Below are positions 31,724-42,218 of a DNA stretch of 64,000 bases, piece by piece. Every line of letters starts with the position of its first letter. Positions within the stretch are counted from its first letter, which is position 1. Below the pieces are notes generated by a model. It was not told where the DNA came from and ran no database searches. It was given only the letters and a program-made list of their open reading frames with translations. Source of the DNA: Planctomycetaceae bacterium (GTDB lineage: Bacteria > Planctomycetota > Planctomycetia > Pirellulales > Pirellulaceae); the NCBI GenBank assembly GCA_002724245.1, contig PBOG01000214.1, positions 29,885 through 93,884 on the forward strand, read 5' to 3'. The position numbers and the translations under genes are program-made.

Positions 31724-33241
31724 TCAAAGTGTTCCAGCCTCTTCGTGCAAACTTCGGATACCAGCCTGCCCTGAGAGAATGCGCTGGCGCACCCAGCAAA
31801 AATAGATCAGCACACCACCCAGGCAAAGACTCAATGACGTCCACGTCGCGCGACGAAATTGCATCGGAATGCTGAGAATCGAAATGATCAGTAGCAACCA
31901 GATAATCGCGACCAACGCGACTCCAGGACCGCTCCGGCCTAGCGAAAAGGTCCCAAAGCGAGGAGACATCGCATGGCGTCCCCGCAAATAGGAACAAATC
32001 GTGACCAGATAGATCACCGCCGGTAAAACCGCAGCTGACTGAATGAGGTCTTGCAGCGAGTCTGAGAACAGCTCTGCCAGAATGCCAACTAACAGTACCA
32101 GCACGACGGCCGCAACGGGTACGGAAGTTTTCGAGGGCACTTGTTTGAAAACATTACTAAACGGAAACACATTGTCACGAGCCATCGCGTAAATCAGGCG
32201 CGAACCAGACGCCATGATGATCAATCCGCAAGCAAATATGGAGACGCCAACCAGGACAAAAAAACCGGCTCCAACCAGGCTTCCCAAGTTGCTTTCAATA
32301 ATCGTCGGTAGTGGGTACGGTTCCTTTTTCACAGCTTCCAGATCCTCGATCCCCAGCGACGTCAAGACCAGGAACAAGGTTCCTACGGTACCGCTGACCA
32401 CGACGGACCAAACGACCGCCTTGGGAACGGTTCTTTCGGCATTGACGGTTTCTTCGGACAGGTTGGCCGCAGATTCAAATCCGACCAGTGTGTAAGCACC
32501 CATCAAACAGGCCATCAGAAAGGCCTGCCAGTAAGGTCCCTCCTGCTCGACAGCCGCAGGTACCGAGGGCGTTTCTGGACCAGAAAGTTCACCCGCCGAT
32601 TCAAACTGGGCACCGCGTTCCCAGAGGATTTCCCCAGACGGTTGTTTGTAGATCATCAGACCAGCAAACAAGACAACTAATCCAACCATGCCAACGACTT
32701 CGGTAAAGACGGCAACCGAATTAATGAGATTGGCCAGTCGCACTCCAAGCACGTGGATTAATGCCTGAGTCACCATCGTCATACAAACGATAACCTTGAG
32801 CCAAAGTGAAGATTCATCAACTCCCGCAACATAACCAATGACCGACGCCAAGGCGTGATCGACTGAGGGCACGACGATGATCAGAAAACAAACCGCAACC
32901 CAACCGGTAAACCAACCCCAACCAGGACCCGCCAGCCGCGTCACCCACTGGTAGGAATAACCCGTCAAAGGCATTCTGCCAGCCAATTCAGCAAAAACGA
33001 GAGCCACCAGTAACTGGCCAATCGTAACAATGGGCCAGGTCCAGAAACCAGCTGGGCCAGCACCGTCGAGAACAAGCGAGTAGTTCAGAAAGATGCCAGT
33101 CGTGATCGAAATAAACGAAAACGCAACGGCAAAGGAACCGAACAAGCGAATAGTACGTCGCAGTTCCTGCTTGTAGTGGAAGGTCGCCATGACCTGCTGA
33201 TCACTTTCGGATCCCCGTTGTTCCCCATTCAACACAATCAA
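31724..33241 (-). CDS. APC family amino-acid permease
   Basis: Multi-pass membrane protein; FAVAFSFISITTGIFLNYSLVL...GPAGFWTWPIV, ELAGRMPLTGYSYQWVTRLAGPGWGWFTGW. Confidence 0.9.
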   Translation of the reverse strand: MIVLNGEQRGSESDQQVMATFHYKQELRRTIRLFGSFAVAFSFISITTGIFLNYSLVLDGAGPAGFWTWPIVTIGQLLVALVFAELAGRMPLTGYSYQWVTRLAGPGWGWFTGWVAVCFLIIVVPSVDHALASVIGYVAGVDESSLWLKVIVCMTMVTQALIHVLGVRLANLINSVAVFTEVVGMVGLVVLFAGLMIYKQPSGEILWERGAQFESAGELSGPETPSVPAAVEQEGPYWQAFLMACLMGAYTLVGFESAANLSEETVNAERTVPKAVVWSVVVSGTVGTLFLVLTSLGIEDLEAVKKEPYPLPTIIESNLGSLVGAGFFVLVGVSIFACGLIIMASGSRLIYAMARDNVFPFSNVFKQVPSKTSVPVAAVVLVLLVGILAELFSDSLQDLIQSAAVLPAVIYLVTICSYLRGRHAMSPRFGTFSLGRSGPGVALVAIIWLLLIISILSIPMQFRRATWTSLSLCLGGVLIYFCWVRQRILSGQAGIRSLHEEAGTL

Positions 33242-33685
33242 GTTCCTTCATCAACTTGCTGACAAATCACACGGTTCGATGCGCCACATCCATGACCTGA
33301 TCCACTGGGTCCATAAACAACTGACCTGGCGGATCCCACAATGAACCGGGAAATGGGCACTCTGTAAAGCAGCAAACACAAGAAAGCTCAAAACACACCC
33401 CGCATTCACCTGCTGGTGAAAAGGCGGCTTGCGCGCACTGCAAGCCCGCTCAACGGTGGTTTTCAGGTGCCCTGGTAAGACTCTCTGCCAAATCGTTATT
33501 TGCTTCCATGACACCTGGCAAGAATCCATCGGACAACGAGTGTACTCAAAAAGATTCTTCGTCCCAGCGCTGTGAATCGGCTCAACGCTGCAGAATTCAC
33601 GGGGCGCAGCAGTAAATTCCGCCGCCTGGGACCACCTGAAGCAACCGACCTCCCAGTGGCACATGTTCTGCAAGGAAGTCTATCG

Positions 33686-34363
33686 ATGTGGAAAAGTTTC
33701 CTCTATAGAAAGTCCCATGCCATGCTGAGAACTCCCCTCCCGCTACTCTACGCATCGCTAATCTTTCTGGCCTGGTTGCCTTTGGGCAATGCGGAGAAGC
33801 GACCGCGACAAATGGGACAATTTCAACCAGCACACAAGGAAGACGTTGCTATCCCTGTCCCCAGGAACGAGCAACGTGACTGGCTGGCAGAACGACTGCT
33901 GGAAAATGTTTCATCCCGGCGACAACGTCAAGTGATACGTACCAGGCTGGAACGAATGTCAGCGGACCAGATCGAAACGCTGGCACGGTTCTACATGCGC
34001 CAGCTACGGCACACGGTAGCACAACTCGAAGACATCCCAAGGCGGCGTCATCATCTCCGGCGCCACGCGGACCACCTCTTCTGGAACCAGCGCATAAGGT
34101 ACGTTCCAGTGATCAGCTGGCTACCGCAAGGAACCAGTTTCCAAGCGTCAGGTCTTATCTCTGCCGACCGAAGATCCATACGAGTCTCAGCCACTCCAGT
34201 CTTTTCTAGAATCGACCGTGTCGATCTGTATCCACTCTACCGCTACCCACAACCAAACTTCCAACCACGACAACGCCGCACACGTACCACACAGCCGCAA
34301 GTCTGGTACGACGGATTACGGACTCGCACCGGCAGTTTGCCCGTGAACACAAACCGTCGATGA
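33686..34363 (+). CDS. hypothetical secreted basic protein
   Basis: Hydrophobic N-terminus (LPLLYASLIFLAWLPLGNA) then Arg/Gln-rich sequence; no recognised domain. Confidence 0.55.
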   Translation: MWKSFLYRKSHAMLRTPLPLLYASLIFLAWLPLGNAEKRPRQMGQFQPAHKEDVAIPVPRNEQRDWLAERLLENVSSRRQRQVIRTRLERMSADQIETLARFYMRQLRHTVAQLEDIPRRRHHLRRHADHLFWNQRIRYVPVISWLPQGTSFQASGLISADRRSIRVSATPVFSRIDRVDLYPLYRYPQPNFQPRQRRTRTTQPQVWYDGLRTRTGSLPVNTNRR

Positions 34364-34527
34364 ACGCTCGACGATCACACACGTTAACGATGCGCCCGTT
34401 GACCGCAACCCTGCGGCACAGAAACAAATCATGATGTGTGCTCTCGCAGCAACAGGGTGTACCGGCAAATTACCCCAAGTCGCTGAAGACAGCCAACTAC
34501 CATCCGTCAGCCCCTTCCTTGACAACA

Positions 34528-36900
34528 TCAGTCTGGCTGTTTCAAGGAAATGCCTGAGGGCCATTTCGCCCCCTGGTTAATCCAGTCTGCCAACAGTCGG
34601 ACTTGTTGACTGGTCAATGCCGGAAACTTTCCACGGCTACGCAACGGGGGCATCTCCAAGTCCTCAATCTGATCTGCAACCTGTCGAAGCAAGCGACTTT
34701 GTGCTGCCTGGCCAGGTACAATCGGAGGCAAATCACTCTCACCACCTGCAATCAAGAACGCGCGACGCGTTATACGAAACCCCGCTTCAGGTCTTGAACC
34801 ACTATGGCACCCTACGCATGACCGCTCCAGAATCGGCTGGATCTGTTTGACAAAGTCCACTGTCTTTGCAGGACCAACAGGCTTTGGCTCACTGGAAACC
34901 ACAGACGGTTTCCGATTCGTAACCGCTGAAGTCGCGTAATCGATATCGACGACTGGCCCAATGGGCTGCATGGCAAGTAACAATGCCATAGAAGCCCAAG
35001 CTGTCGCCGGCGCAGAAATCCACTGATGTTCGTCGTGTGGAAATTCACTGTCAAAGTGCGTCTGGAAAGGCCAGGTACGACTCTCAACGTACCAAGACCC
35101 ATCAGTAAATTGGGTACGGAGTAGAAATCTCATCCCACTCTGATACACCTGGTGTGTTACTGGCACGCCACCAGCGACACGCAACGCCACCAGAGCCTGT
35201 CCCGTCGCCCAGGCGTCACTCTCCAATCCAGAAAGTTGGGCCCATCCGCCATCCGCCCGTTGTTGCTCAACCAATTTGTCAACTAAATCCACCAGTTCGG
35301 GGGCAGGGACACCGGCCCAACTTAGGCCCAGTAATTTCAGTGCATGTTCCTGTTGCAATATGGGGTCAGCACGTTGCAACCACTTGCGGGCACGATCAAT
35401 CCGACTAGCTGTTTCCTCTTCTCTGCCCTCCAACGCGTAAAGCTGCAGTGAGCGCATCGCTAATACGGTCGCTAAGATCTCAGATCCACCCAAGGGAGGC
35501 CGCAGCATCCCGGGAACCCAATGCCCATCCGGACGTTGAATGTTAGCGAGGTACCAAACCAGTGCATCAGTTACTTCATCGCGAGGATATCCCAGCATGG
35601 CAAATCCCAACATGCCATAACCGATGAAACGAGGTGCGACGGGAACAGGCCTGTCCATCTGGTAAGCCCGCTCAATGCGTGGACGCCAGGACTTCAACTG
35701 TCCACGAATCATGCGGTCTATCGACTCGTCATCAACCAGCAATCCTCGATCTCGCGCCCATCCAATGGCCACGGATGGCAAGTTCTGGTGATGACAAGAG
35801 ACACAGTTTTTGCGTTTCTCCAGAAAAACATCCGAGCTGTGTTGCAGTAGAGAAATCGAAGCCTGCAAACGACGCTTGAGCATTAATTGCATGTCTGCGG
35901 GATCGAGACTGTCCACACGATCAGGAATTTCGGGCCGCTGCCTGTCTACAGGATCACTGGCTTCATGTCTCGCCAGTAACTCCAGAACTCGTGGAAAGCC
36001 TCGCTTCTTCGCCCAGGTCAGTACCGTCTCGCCCCGTTCATTACGAACATTCAGGTCCGCTCCTTTATCAACCATACGTTTAATGATCTCAGCGTCCCCC
36101 ACTTCACTGTACGCGGACAGAACCACAGGCGGCACACCACCGGGATTAAGGTGGCGATCCAATCGCGCCCCTGCTTCCAGCAACCTCTTGATGATCGCTG
36201 GTTTTTGCGCCAGCAGTGCGGCAGTTAAAGCACTACGTCCTTTTTCATGATTCGGATCTGCGCCATGACCTAACAACAGTTCCACCATTTGCTGGTCACC
36301 TCGGCCGGCCGCCAGCGACAGGTCCGAGGCTCCGTTGGTTTCAGAATTCTGCCGGGCACCACGATTGAGTAACACCTTGGCAGTTTCCAGTTCACCCGCT
36401 CGAACAGCATTGCGAAGTGCACTAGTACCTCTGCGATTCGTCACGTGCAGGTCTGCGTTACGCTCCAACAGTAAACGCACGACGTCGACTGAGGAAGCGT
36501 GTGCTGCGGCGATGATCAAGGGCGTATTTCCCAGCCTGGTCTGAACATTCGGGGCTGCCCCTGCGTCAAGTAGCATGCGAACTTTTGCGAGTTCGCGCAC
36601 ACCCCATACAAGCGCGGTCACACCAGCTTGATTAGTTACATTCGGATCGGCGCCATATTTCAACAACAAACGCACGCTAGTCTCACTGCCTCGCAACGCA
36701 GCATAGGCCAAAGGACTCGTCCCGTCCTGCATGCGCAAGCTGACAGGTGTTCCTTGGCGCAATAAACTGTCCAGCAGGTCTGTTTGATCACGACGAATCG
36801 CCTGAAATAGCGGATGGTCCGCAACGGCGGCAGTCACGCTTCCGAACAACAACCCTGTGATCACAAGAACACGCAACAATTTCACAGCTCGATCACACAT
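34528..36900 (-). CDS. secreted ankyrin-repeat / CxxCH / squalene-cyclase-like / Planctomycete-cytochrome-c fusion protein
   Basis: Signal peptide; about 8-9 ankyrin repeats (DGTSPLAYAALRGSETSVRLLLKYGADPNV...); KNCVSCHHQNLP; repeats of NIQRPDGHWV, QRADGGWAQL, QFTDGSWYV (QxxDGxW); C-terminal IQPILERSCVGCHSG...LEMPP. Confidence 0.85.
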   Translation of the reverse strand: MCDRAVKLLRVLVITGLLFGSVTAAVADHPLFQAIRRDQTDLLDSLLRQGTPVSLRMQDGTSPLAYAALRGSETSVRLLLKYGADPNVTNQAGVTALVWGVRELAKVRMLLDAGAAPNVQTRLGNTPLIIAAAHASSVDVVRLLLERNADLHVTNRRGTSALRNAVRAGELETAKVLLNRGARQNSETNGASDLSLAAGRGDQQMVELLLGHGADPNHEKGRSALTAALLAQKPAIIKRLLEAGARLDRHLNPGGVPPVVLSAYSEVGDAEIIKRMVDKGADLNVRNERGETVLTWAKKRGFPRVLELLARHEASDPVDRQRPEIPDRVDSLDPADMQLMLKRRLQASISLLQHSSDVFLEKRKNCVSCHHQNLPSVAIGWARDRGLLVDDESIDRMIRGQLKSWRPRIERAYQMDRPVPVAPRFIGYGMLGFAMLGYPRDEVTDALVWYLANIQRPDGHWVPGMLRPPLGGSEILATVLAMRSLQLYALEGREEETASRIDRARKWLQRADPILQQEHALKLLGLSWAGVPAPELVDLVDKLVEQQRADGGWAQLSGLESDAWATGQALVALRVAGGVPVTHQVYQSGMRFLLRTQFTDGSWYVESRTWPFQTHFDSEFPHDEHQWISAPATAWASMALLLAMQPIGPVVDIDYATSAVTNRKPSVVSSEPKPVGPAKTVDFVKQIQPILERSCVGCHSGSRPEAGFRITRRAFLIAGGESDLPPIVPGQAAQSRLLRQVADQIEDLEMPPLRSRGKFPALTSQQVRLLADWINQGAKWPSGISLKQPD

Positions 36901-37178
36901 GGAACTTGATCTCCTCGTGTCAGCGCACGCACCAGTAAGCCATCACGACTGGCACATCTTATGAAATTTACCCAGCAACGCACAATTAAACGAGAACGCT
37001 CTTCAGGCCCACTGGATAACTGAGCATTCCAGTGAGCCTCAATCTATAGCCTGCCTCAGAAAAAGACCGGAAAAGGTGATTCACTCACTGCGTTCCATAA
37101 ACGATCATATGTAGTTTCAATACGGAAATAACGTCTGCCGAGCGCAAGAACAAGGAACGGGTTCCTCCCGCAGAATAC

Positions 37179-38066
37179 ATGAGACATCCCATTTCAGGAA
37201 TTATTCCCCCGCTGGTCACCCCTTTCCGCTCCGATGGAACTATCGATGAACATGCCTTACGTTCGGAAACTGCTTATCTCGTCGAGACCGCCAAGGTGCA
37301 CGGGCTGGCGGTCTGCGGAAGTACGGGGGAAGGTCACACCTTGTCGACGAGCGAAACACGTCTGATCACAAAAATCGTAACGGACGAAACCTCGGGACAA
37401 GTGCCAATCATCACCGGCATCATCGCTAACAGCACAGAGACGGTGATCGAACGTGGAAAAAGTGTAGAGGATCTCGGTGTGCAAGCACTTCAGGTGACAC
37501 CACCCCATTACCTGTTTCGACCTGATGACGATGCGATGGAGCAACATTTCGCTCGTATCGCGAAAGCCACACAAACACCTGTCATGATCTATAACGTGGT
37601 ACCTTGGGCCTATCTGTCACCAGACCTGCTGGTTCGCATCCTCAACCAGGTCGAAGGCGTCATCGGTGTCAAGCAAAGTGCGGGTGACTTGAAGTTGCTA
37701 GCCGATCTCATCACCAGAGCAGGCCCTGACGCGCGCATCATGACCGCCGTGGACGCTCTGTTGTTTCCATCGTTTTCACTGGGTGCCGTGGGTGCAATTG
37801 CCGCGATCCTGACCGCAGTTCCTCAACTATGCGTCGCGTTGTGGGATGCGGTAAATGCGCATGAAATTGAGCGAGCGAAAGAACTACACGAGCACCTGCT
37901 ACCAATCTGGGACGCGATTTTTGACGACAATTTGCCCGCCAATGTCCGTTATTGCATGGAATTGCAGGGACGCGAGGGTGGCGTCCCACGCGCTCCGATG
38001 CCTGCTACGGGAGTTCATCAACAGCAGCCCATTCGGGAAGCTCTTGCTGCAGCAGGAGTCATCTGA
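37179..38066 (+). CDS. dihydrodipicolinate synthase family protein with canonical active site
   Basis: GIIPPLVTPFRSDGTIDE; VCGSTGEGHTLS; VMIYNVVPWA (Tyr); GVIGVKQSAGDLKLL (Schiff-base Lys). Confidence 0.92.
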   Translation: MRHPISGIIPPLVTPFRSDGTIDEHALRSETAYLVETAKVHGLAVCGSTGEGHTLSTSETRLITKIVTDETSGQVPIITGIIANSTETVIERGKSVEDLGVQALQVTPPHYLFRPDDDAMEQHFARIAKATQTPVMIYNVVPWAYLSPDLLVRILNQVEGVIGVKQSAGDLKLLADLITRAGPDARIMTAVDALLFPSFSLGAVGAIAAILTAVPQLCVALWDAVNAHEIERAKELHEHLLPIWDAIFDDNLPANVRYCMELQGREGGVPRAPMPATGVHQQQPIREALAAAGVI

Positions 38067-38188
38067 AGCATCATTTCGACAGCGGCTCTGTCCAGCTCAG
38101 CCCCCGTGGCGCCAAGTACCCGCAGTGACTCGTACAATAGACTATAGGCTGTCCGCTGATTCGCAACGCGATAGGATCTTTCCGCGCT

Positions 38189-38737
38189 ATGCCCCCGCCA
38201 GACACGGACCCAAAACCGCAACCGATCTACCGAGAAGTAACGTCTCTCGGGCTTTGGGGAGAAACGCTGGCGACTGCCTCCCCCTCGTTGAAGAGCAATT
38301 GCCCCGCCTGCCACGCCGCCGCCGTGTACTTCGAGACTGTCTCGCTCTCCCACACGATTCGCTTTCTGGTGTTTCCGGTATGGACGTTCCGTAAGACGCT
38401 GGCCACATGCAGCGAATGCCAGGTGCGTTCTCGAGTGTCGGTTGAAAACGTACAACAACTGTCTACGTTCTCGGCAGATCGTATTGCAGAGACACTCGTT
38501 CCTGAACGCCATCAACCGTGGACCGGACAAAGCACGGTATGGGCATTGGCCGCCGTCAGCTTCTGCTGGTTTCCAATAATCGGCCTGATTATGTGCATAC
38601 TCGCATGGCGGAACACAAAACAGGTGCAAGGGGGACTGGGTATTCTTTTGATCGTCGCCTCGGGCATTGTTGCGTCCCTCTTCACCGCACCCATACTCGT
38701 TGGGCTTACCGTGTGGGGGATCGGTGCAATCATGTGA
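38189..38737 (+). CDS. hypothetical membrane protein with N-terminal zinc-ribbon-like CxxC pairs
   Basis: NCPACH...ATCSECQ followed by two hydrophobic segments at the C-terminus. Confidence 0.65.
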   Translation: MPPPDTDPKPQPIYREVTSLGLWGETLATASPSLKSNCPACHAAAVYFETVSLSHTIRFLVFPVWTFRKTLATCSECQVRSRVSVENVQQLSTFSADRIAETLVPERHQPWTGQSTVWALAAVSFCWFPIIGLIMCILAWRNTKQVQGGLGILLIVASGIVASLFTAPILVGLTVWGIGAIM

Positions 38738-38817
38738 TTCGCAGCCACTCTGTTTATCGCGATTTGATTTTTCTTTCCAGGATCAGTTTTTTCATCATTG
38801 TCGCACAACGAAGTGTC

Positions 38818-40713
38818 ATGTCGCCCATTGACGTTCCCACCCCATCAGATCGCCACTCCTGGCTGCAACGGACAGCCAAGCAAATCCAACAACCGTTATT
38901 CTATTGGGCGATCTGCGCCGCTTTCCTGGCCAGCAGTGTGCAACGCGGCCCTGACTTTATGCAGTACCTGGACTGGTCGCGGGCAGCTGTACACGGGGAT
39001 ATTTTCTTGCTCGATTCTTTTGTGGAATCACCGCAGGGTGTCCCCTTGTCACAATGGTGCGCCGGACCCGGACTGGCAAGTGCAACAGCTGTTGCCCTGT
39101 GCGAAACGTTTGGACCGCTGGGGTTCGTTGCAAAACACGGCGTATTTGTGACTGCGGCGTTTTTTTCAATGGTCTTCTGGTGGAGTTTCACAAAACTGCT
39201 CGCCACGCTAACCGGTGGACAACGAAGCACAGTTCTCTATGGGCTCTGTGCCGGGTTTCTCGGCACACACCTCGGATACTATTCGATTACCAGCGGTTCG
39301 GAGCTCTTGGCGCTAGCACCCGTATCAGTACTGGCAGTCGAATTAGTTCAACCAATGTATCGGCGGGCCAATAGCGTCATCCTGGTTGGGTGTTGCACTG
39401 CAATTCTGATTATGATTCGCCCCTATCTAGTTCTCTATGCGCTGCCCACCCTGACGATGACCGCAGTTCGGTTGCTGCAGGAACCACGCATCCTCCTGCG
39501 CATCTCTTATTTGTTTTTGTTGGCCAGTCCACTTGTCGCCAGTTGTTTTCAAGTCGGACAGGTTAATTCCTGGATGACGGGAGAATGGACACAGTCGCCG
39601 TACGTCTTTGGCAATCATGACTTCCACAGCTTCGACTTCACCTCACCCGAGATTATGGCTGTCCTCTTTCACCCACTACATGGATGGCTCATTTATCACC
39701 CCCTGTACGCGTTAGGATTTGTCGCTGCCTCCGTCCTGGTAATGACGGCTACAGACCGTCGCGAGCGTCTACTCTGGGCAACATCCCTGCTGCTCGTCGG
39801 AATCCATCTCCTGATCCAATCGGCCTGGTATTGTTGGTGGCTGGCAGCGGATTGGTCCTTTGGCATGCGCGGCATGACACCGGCCGCAATACCAGCTATC
39901 GCTGCGATTGCTCGACTTTACACTCAGATTTCGCAGCGTCATACAAGCCATTCGTGCCAACCGAAGTCGCTGACAATCATTCGCACAATCACCGTGCTTT
40001 GCTGCCTGTGGTCGTGGCTTCTGATGATTCAGGGAATCACTGCCTTTCATTCCTACACCGCCCTGATGGAAGCGCAATGGTCAAGCCTGCAAATGAACGC
40101 CACGTCAGGTGGCACGCTACTGGGGCCCTATGTAGATCCATACAATCGGATCATTAGCCTTAGCTTCGCGGGCCTGTTCGCATTCCTTTCATTGGGCAAG
40201 CACGCCCTCGCCACTTCGCCCGAAAACGAGCCCGCTCAACGTAACATGCGGGTGTCTGGTCAGCCCTTTACTAACCTCTTGCTGGCGACCTTCGTCCTCG
40301 ATTATCTCGTCTGGGGATGGCTCGCCAATACCTGGGGACTCGTCCAGTACGCCACACTTGTCGGTGCATTGGCGCTACTTGTTTTGACCACCGGGCGCTG
40401 GCAAGTCGAACGATTTCAACAAGCGATGCCAGCTGTTGCAAGCGCAGCTACCGCATTGGTATTCACGCTGATGCTCGTCTGGTTTGTTCGCGTTGCGTTT
40501 CCTACGGAGGCTTATCTTGCTTCCGGATCTGTAGCACCCCGATCCTTTCGGTGGAAAACTGATTTCTACGTACCTGCGGCTCAAGGCCATTACGAAGAAC
40601 TGCTATTACTTGCTTCCCGTGAATCCAAGAAACAGAAGTTACGTCAGTTTCTCGCACCCTACGGACCCAAGGCAGATGGCCGCCTCTTGAGCCCCAGCAC
40701 ATCAACGCCGTGA
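38818..40713 (+). CDS. large multi-pass membrane protein (glycosyltransferase/dolichyl-mannosyltransferase-like topology)
   Basis: 631-aa ORF, many TM segments, acidic/aromatic first loop (SVQRGPDFMQYLDWSRAAVHGD...). Confidence 0.65.
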   Translation: MSPIDVPTPSDRHSWLQRTAKQIQQPLFYWAICAAFLASSVQRGPDFMQYLDWSRAAVHGDIFLLDSFVESPQGVPLSQWCAGPGLASATAVALCETFGPLGFVAKHGVFVTAAFFSMVFWWSFTKLLATLTGGQRSTVLYGLCAGFLGTHLGYYSITSGSELLALAPVSVLAVELVQPMYRRANSVILVGCCTAILIMIRPYLVLYALPTLTMTAVRLLQEPRILLRISYLFLLASPLVASCFQVGQVNSWMTGEWTQSPYVFGNHDFHSFDFTSPEIMAVLFHPLHGWLIYHPLYALGFVAASVLVMTATDRRERLLWATSLLLVGIHLLIQSAWYCWWLAADWSFGMRGMTPAAIPAIAAIARLYTQISQRHTSHSCQPKSLTIIRTITVLCCLWSWLLMIQGITAFHSYTALMEAQWSSLQMNATSGGTLLGPYVDPYNRIISLSFAGLFAFLSLGKHALATSPENEPAQRNMRVSGQPFTNLLLATFVLDYLVWGWLANTWGLVQYATLVGALALLVLTTGRWQVERFQQAMPAVASAATALVFTLMLVWFVRVAFPTEAYLASGSVAPRSFRWKTDFYVPAAQGHYEELLLLASRESKKQKLRQFLAPYGPKADGRLLSPSTSTP

Positions 40714-40829
40714 CCGTCTGACCGCCAACCTGCGAGCATATCCAGATCTGAATTCAATCACCCGAAGCACAAGCAACGGGGAACTGCAGTCACTCGCAAC
40801 AGAGGCATTCGGAACGACAAGGACACGAC

Positions 40830-41978
40830 ATGTCAGAGCCAGAGCCCCTGCGTCCTGCGCGTCGACCGCGCATCCCGCTAACGCGAAAACTCCTTTATTC
40901 ATGTTTGATTACGGGAAGTCTATGTTTGTCACTGGAATACTTATTGCGTTGGATCATCGACGATAATCCAACGGAAGCAACTGCTGAATCGTTGCACACG
41001 GAATACGACCCACAGATAGGCTGGGTCAATAAGGCCGATTTTTTCGCAGCGGATTTATACGGCGCGGGCAAACACTTGCAAACCAATTCCCAACGCTTGC
41101 GCGCCGCGGACAACTACTCTCCGCATCCTCCGTCCAACAAAATACGCCTGATTTGTTCCGGCGATTCCTTCACACTGGGATACGGCGTCGGCAATCAACA
41201 CACCTGGTGTGCACAGCTTGAAACGCTCGATCCAGGAATTCAAACCGTAAACATGGGCCAGGGTGGTTATGGTATCGACCAAGCGTACCTCTGGTACCAG
41301 ACAATGAAGAGTCAACTCCGGCACCACGTGCATGTGTTTTCTTTCATCTCTATAGATTTTATGCGTGCGACGAAAACAGAGTTCCTCGGATATGGTAAAC
41401 CTCTCTTGCGTGTCAATGACAACCGGTTGCAGGTCACCAATACTCCTGTTCCAGACCAAAACACCGCCTTGAGGAAATGGATGGATCGTTCCGGTACATT
41501 CCGTTTATTGCGCAACTTTCGTTCCAGGATGCCGGCCCGAGAAGAATCCAGCCAACATGCCGAGGAATTGGCCGTCTATCTCTTCAACCAATTGCACACG
41601 GAACATCACGCAAGAAATCGAACACTCGTGCTGGTACACCTTCCGCTGCGTGACGACTACTTTAGAGGCGCCGACTCGTGGCGTCGTTTTCTGAAAACTC
41701 AAGCAAGAAAACACAAGTGGATCTACATCGATTTGCTGGCGGGATTTCAAGAACTTGCGTTACCAGAGATCGAGTCGATGTATTTAGGGCATGACCTGCC
41801 CTTTGCGGGCGCGGCTGGACACTACAACGAAAAAGGCAATCGCTTCGTAGCTGAGTTACTGCTTCCTGAACTCTTGAACATCCCTATGATTCGGGAACAG
41901 TACCGCGGGTTAACTGCGGCATCAGCAGGATCACCCAGCGCACCTTCACCTGCTCCCGGCGATACTTCTGGACCTTGA
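40830..41978 (+). CDS. SGNH/GDSL-like hydrolase, membrane anchored
   Basis: RLICSGDSFTLGYGVGNQHTWCAQLE (GDSF block I); VNMGQGGYGIDQAYLWYQ; AGHYNEKGNRFVAELL (DxxH-like C-terminal region). Confidence 0.75.
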   Translation: MSEPEPLRPARRPRIPLTRKLLYSCLITGSLCLSLEYLLRWIIDDNPTEATAESLHTEYDPQIGWVNKADFFAADLYGAGKHLQTNSQRLRAADNYSPHPPSNKIRLICSGDSFTLGYGVGNQHTWCAQLETLDPGIQTVNMGQGGYGIDQAYLWYQTMKSQLRHHVHVFSFISIDFMRATKTEFLGYGKPLLRVNDNRLQVTNTPVPDQNTALRKWMDRSGTFRLLRNFRSRMPAREESSQHAEELAVYLFNQLHTEHHARNRTLVLVHLPLRDDYFRGADSWRRFLKTQARKHKWIYIDLLAGFQELALPEIESMYLGHDLPFAGAAGHYNEKGNRFVAELLLPELLNIPMIREQYRGLTAASAGSPSAPSPAPGDTSGP

Positions 41979-42218
41979 GATTGCACCGGAAACGGAAGCA
42001 GCACAGGTTATGACAGCCGCTACTGCATCAAAGCGTACTCGGCGGACAATCCGTGTCCATGATCAATGTAACCGTCCGCACACACGGAAAGCACTTCCCG
42101 CGATTACAATGCCCCCGCTGCCATGGGGCATCAACGCTGCTATTTCCATGTACTGGCGTGGACGTCCATTTGGATTGATGACAAATCAGCGAGATCACCG
42201 TTTCAGAATGCAAAGCAG

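Noticed and set aside
33251-33673. 140-aa minus-strand ORF in the intergenic region upstream of the APC permease
   Set aside because: Cys/Trp-rich, atypical composition, no RBS or domain seen; likely spurious although the gap is about 440 bp.
38189-38450. CPACH motif in the 38189 membrane protein as a haem-c site
   Set aside because: Paired with a second CxxC (CSEC) and with no signal peptide before it; a cytosolic zinc ribbon is more likely.
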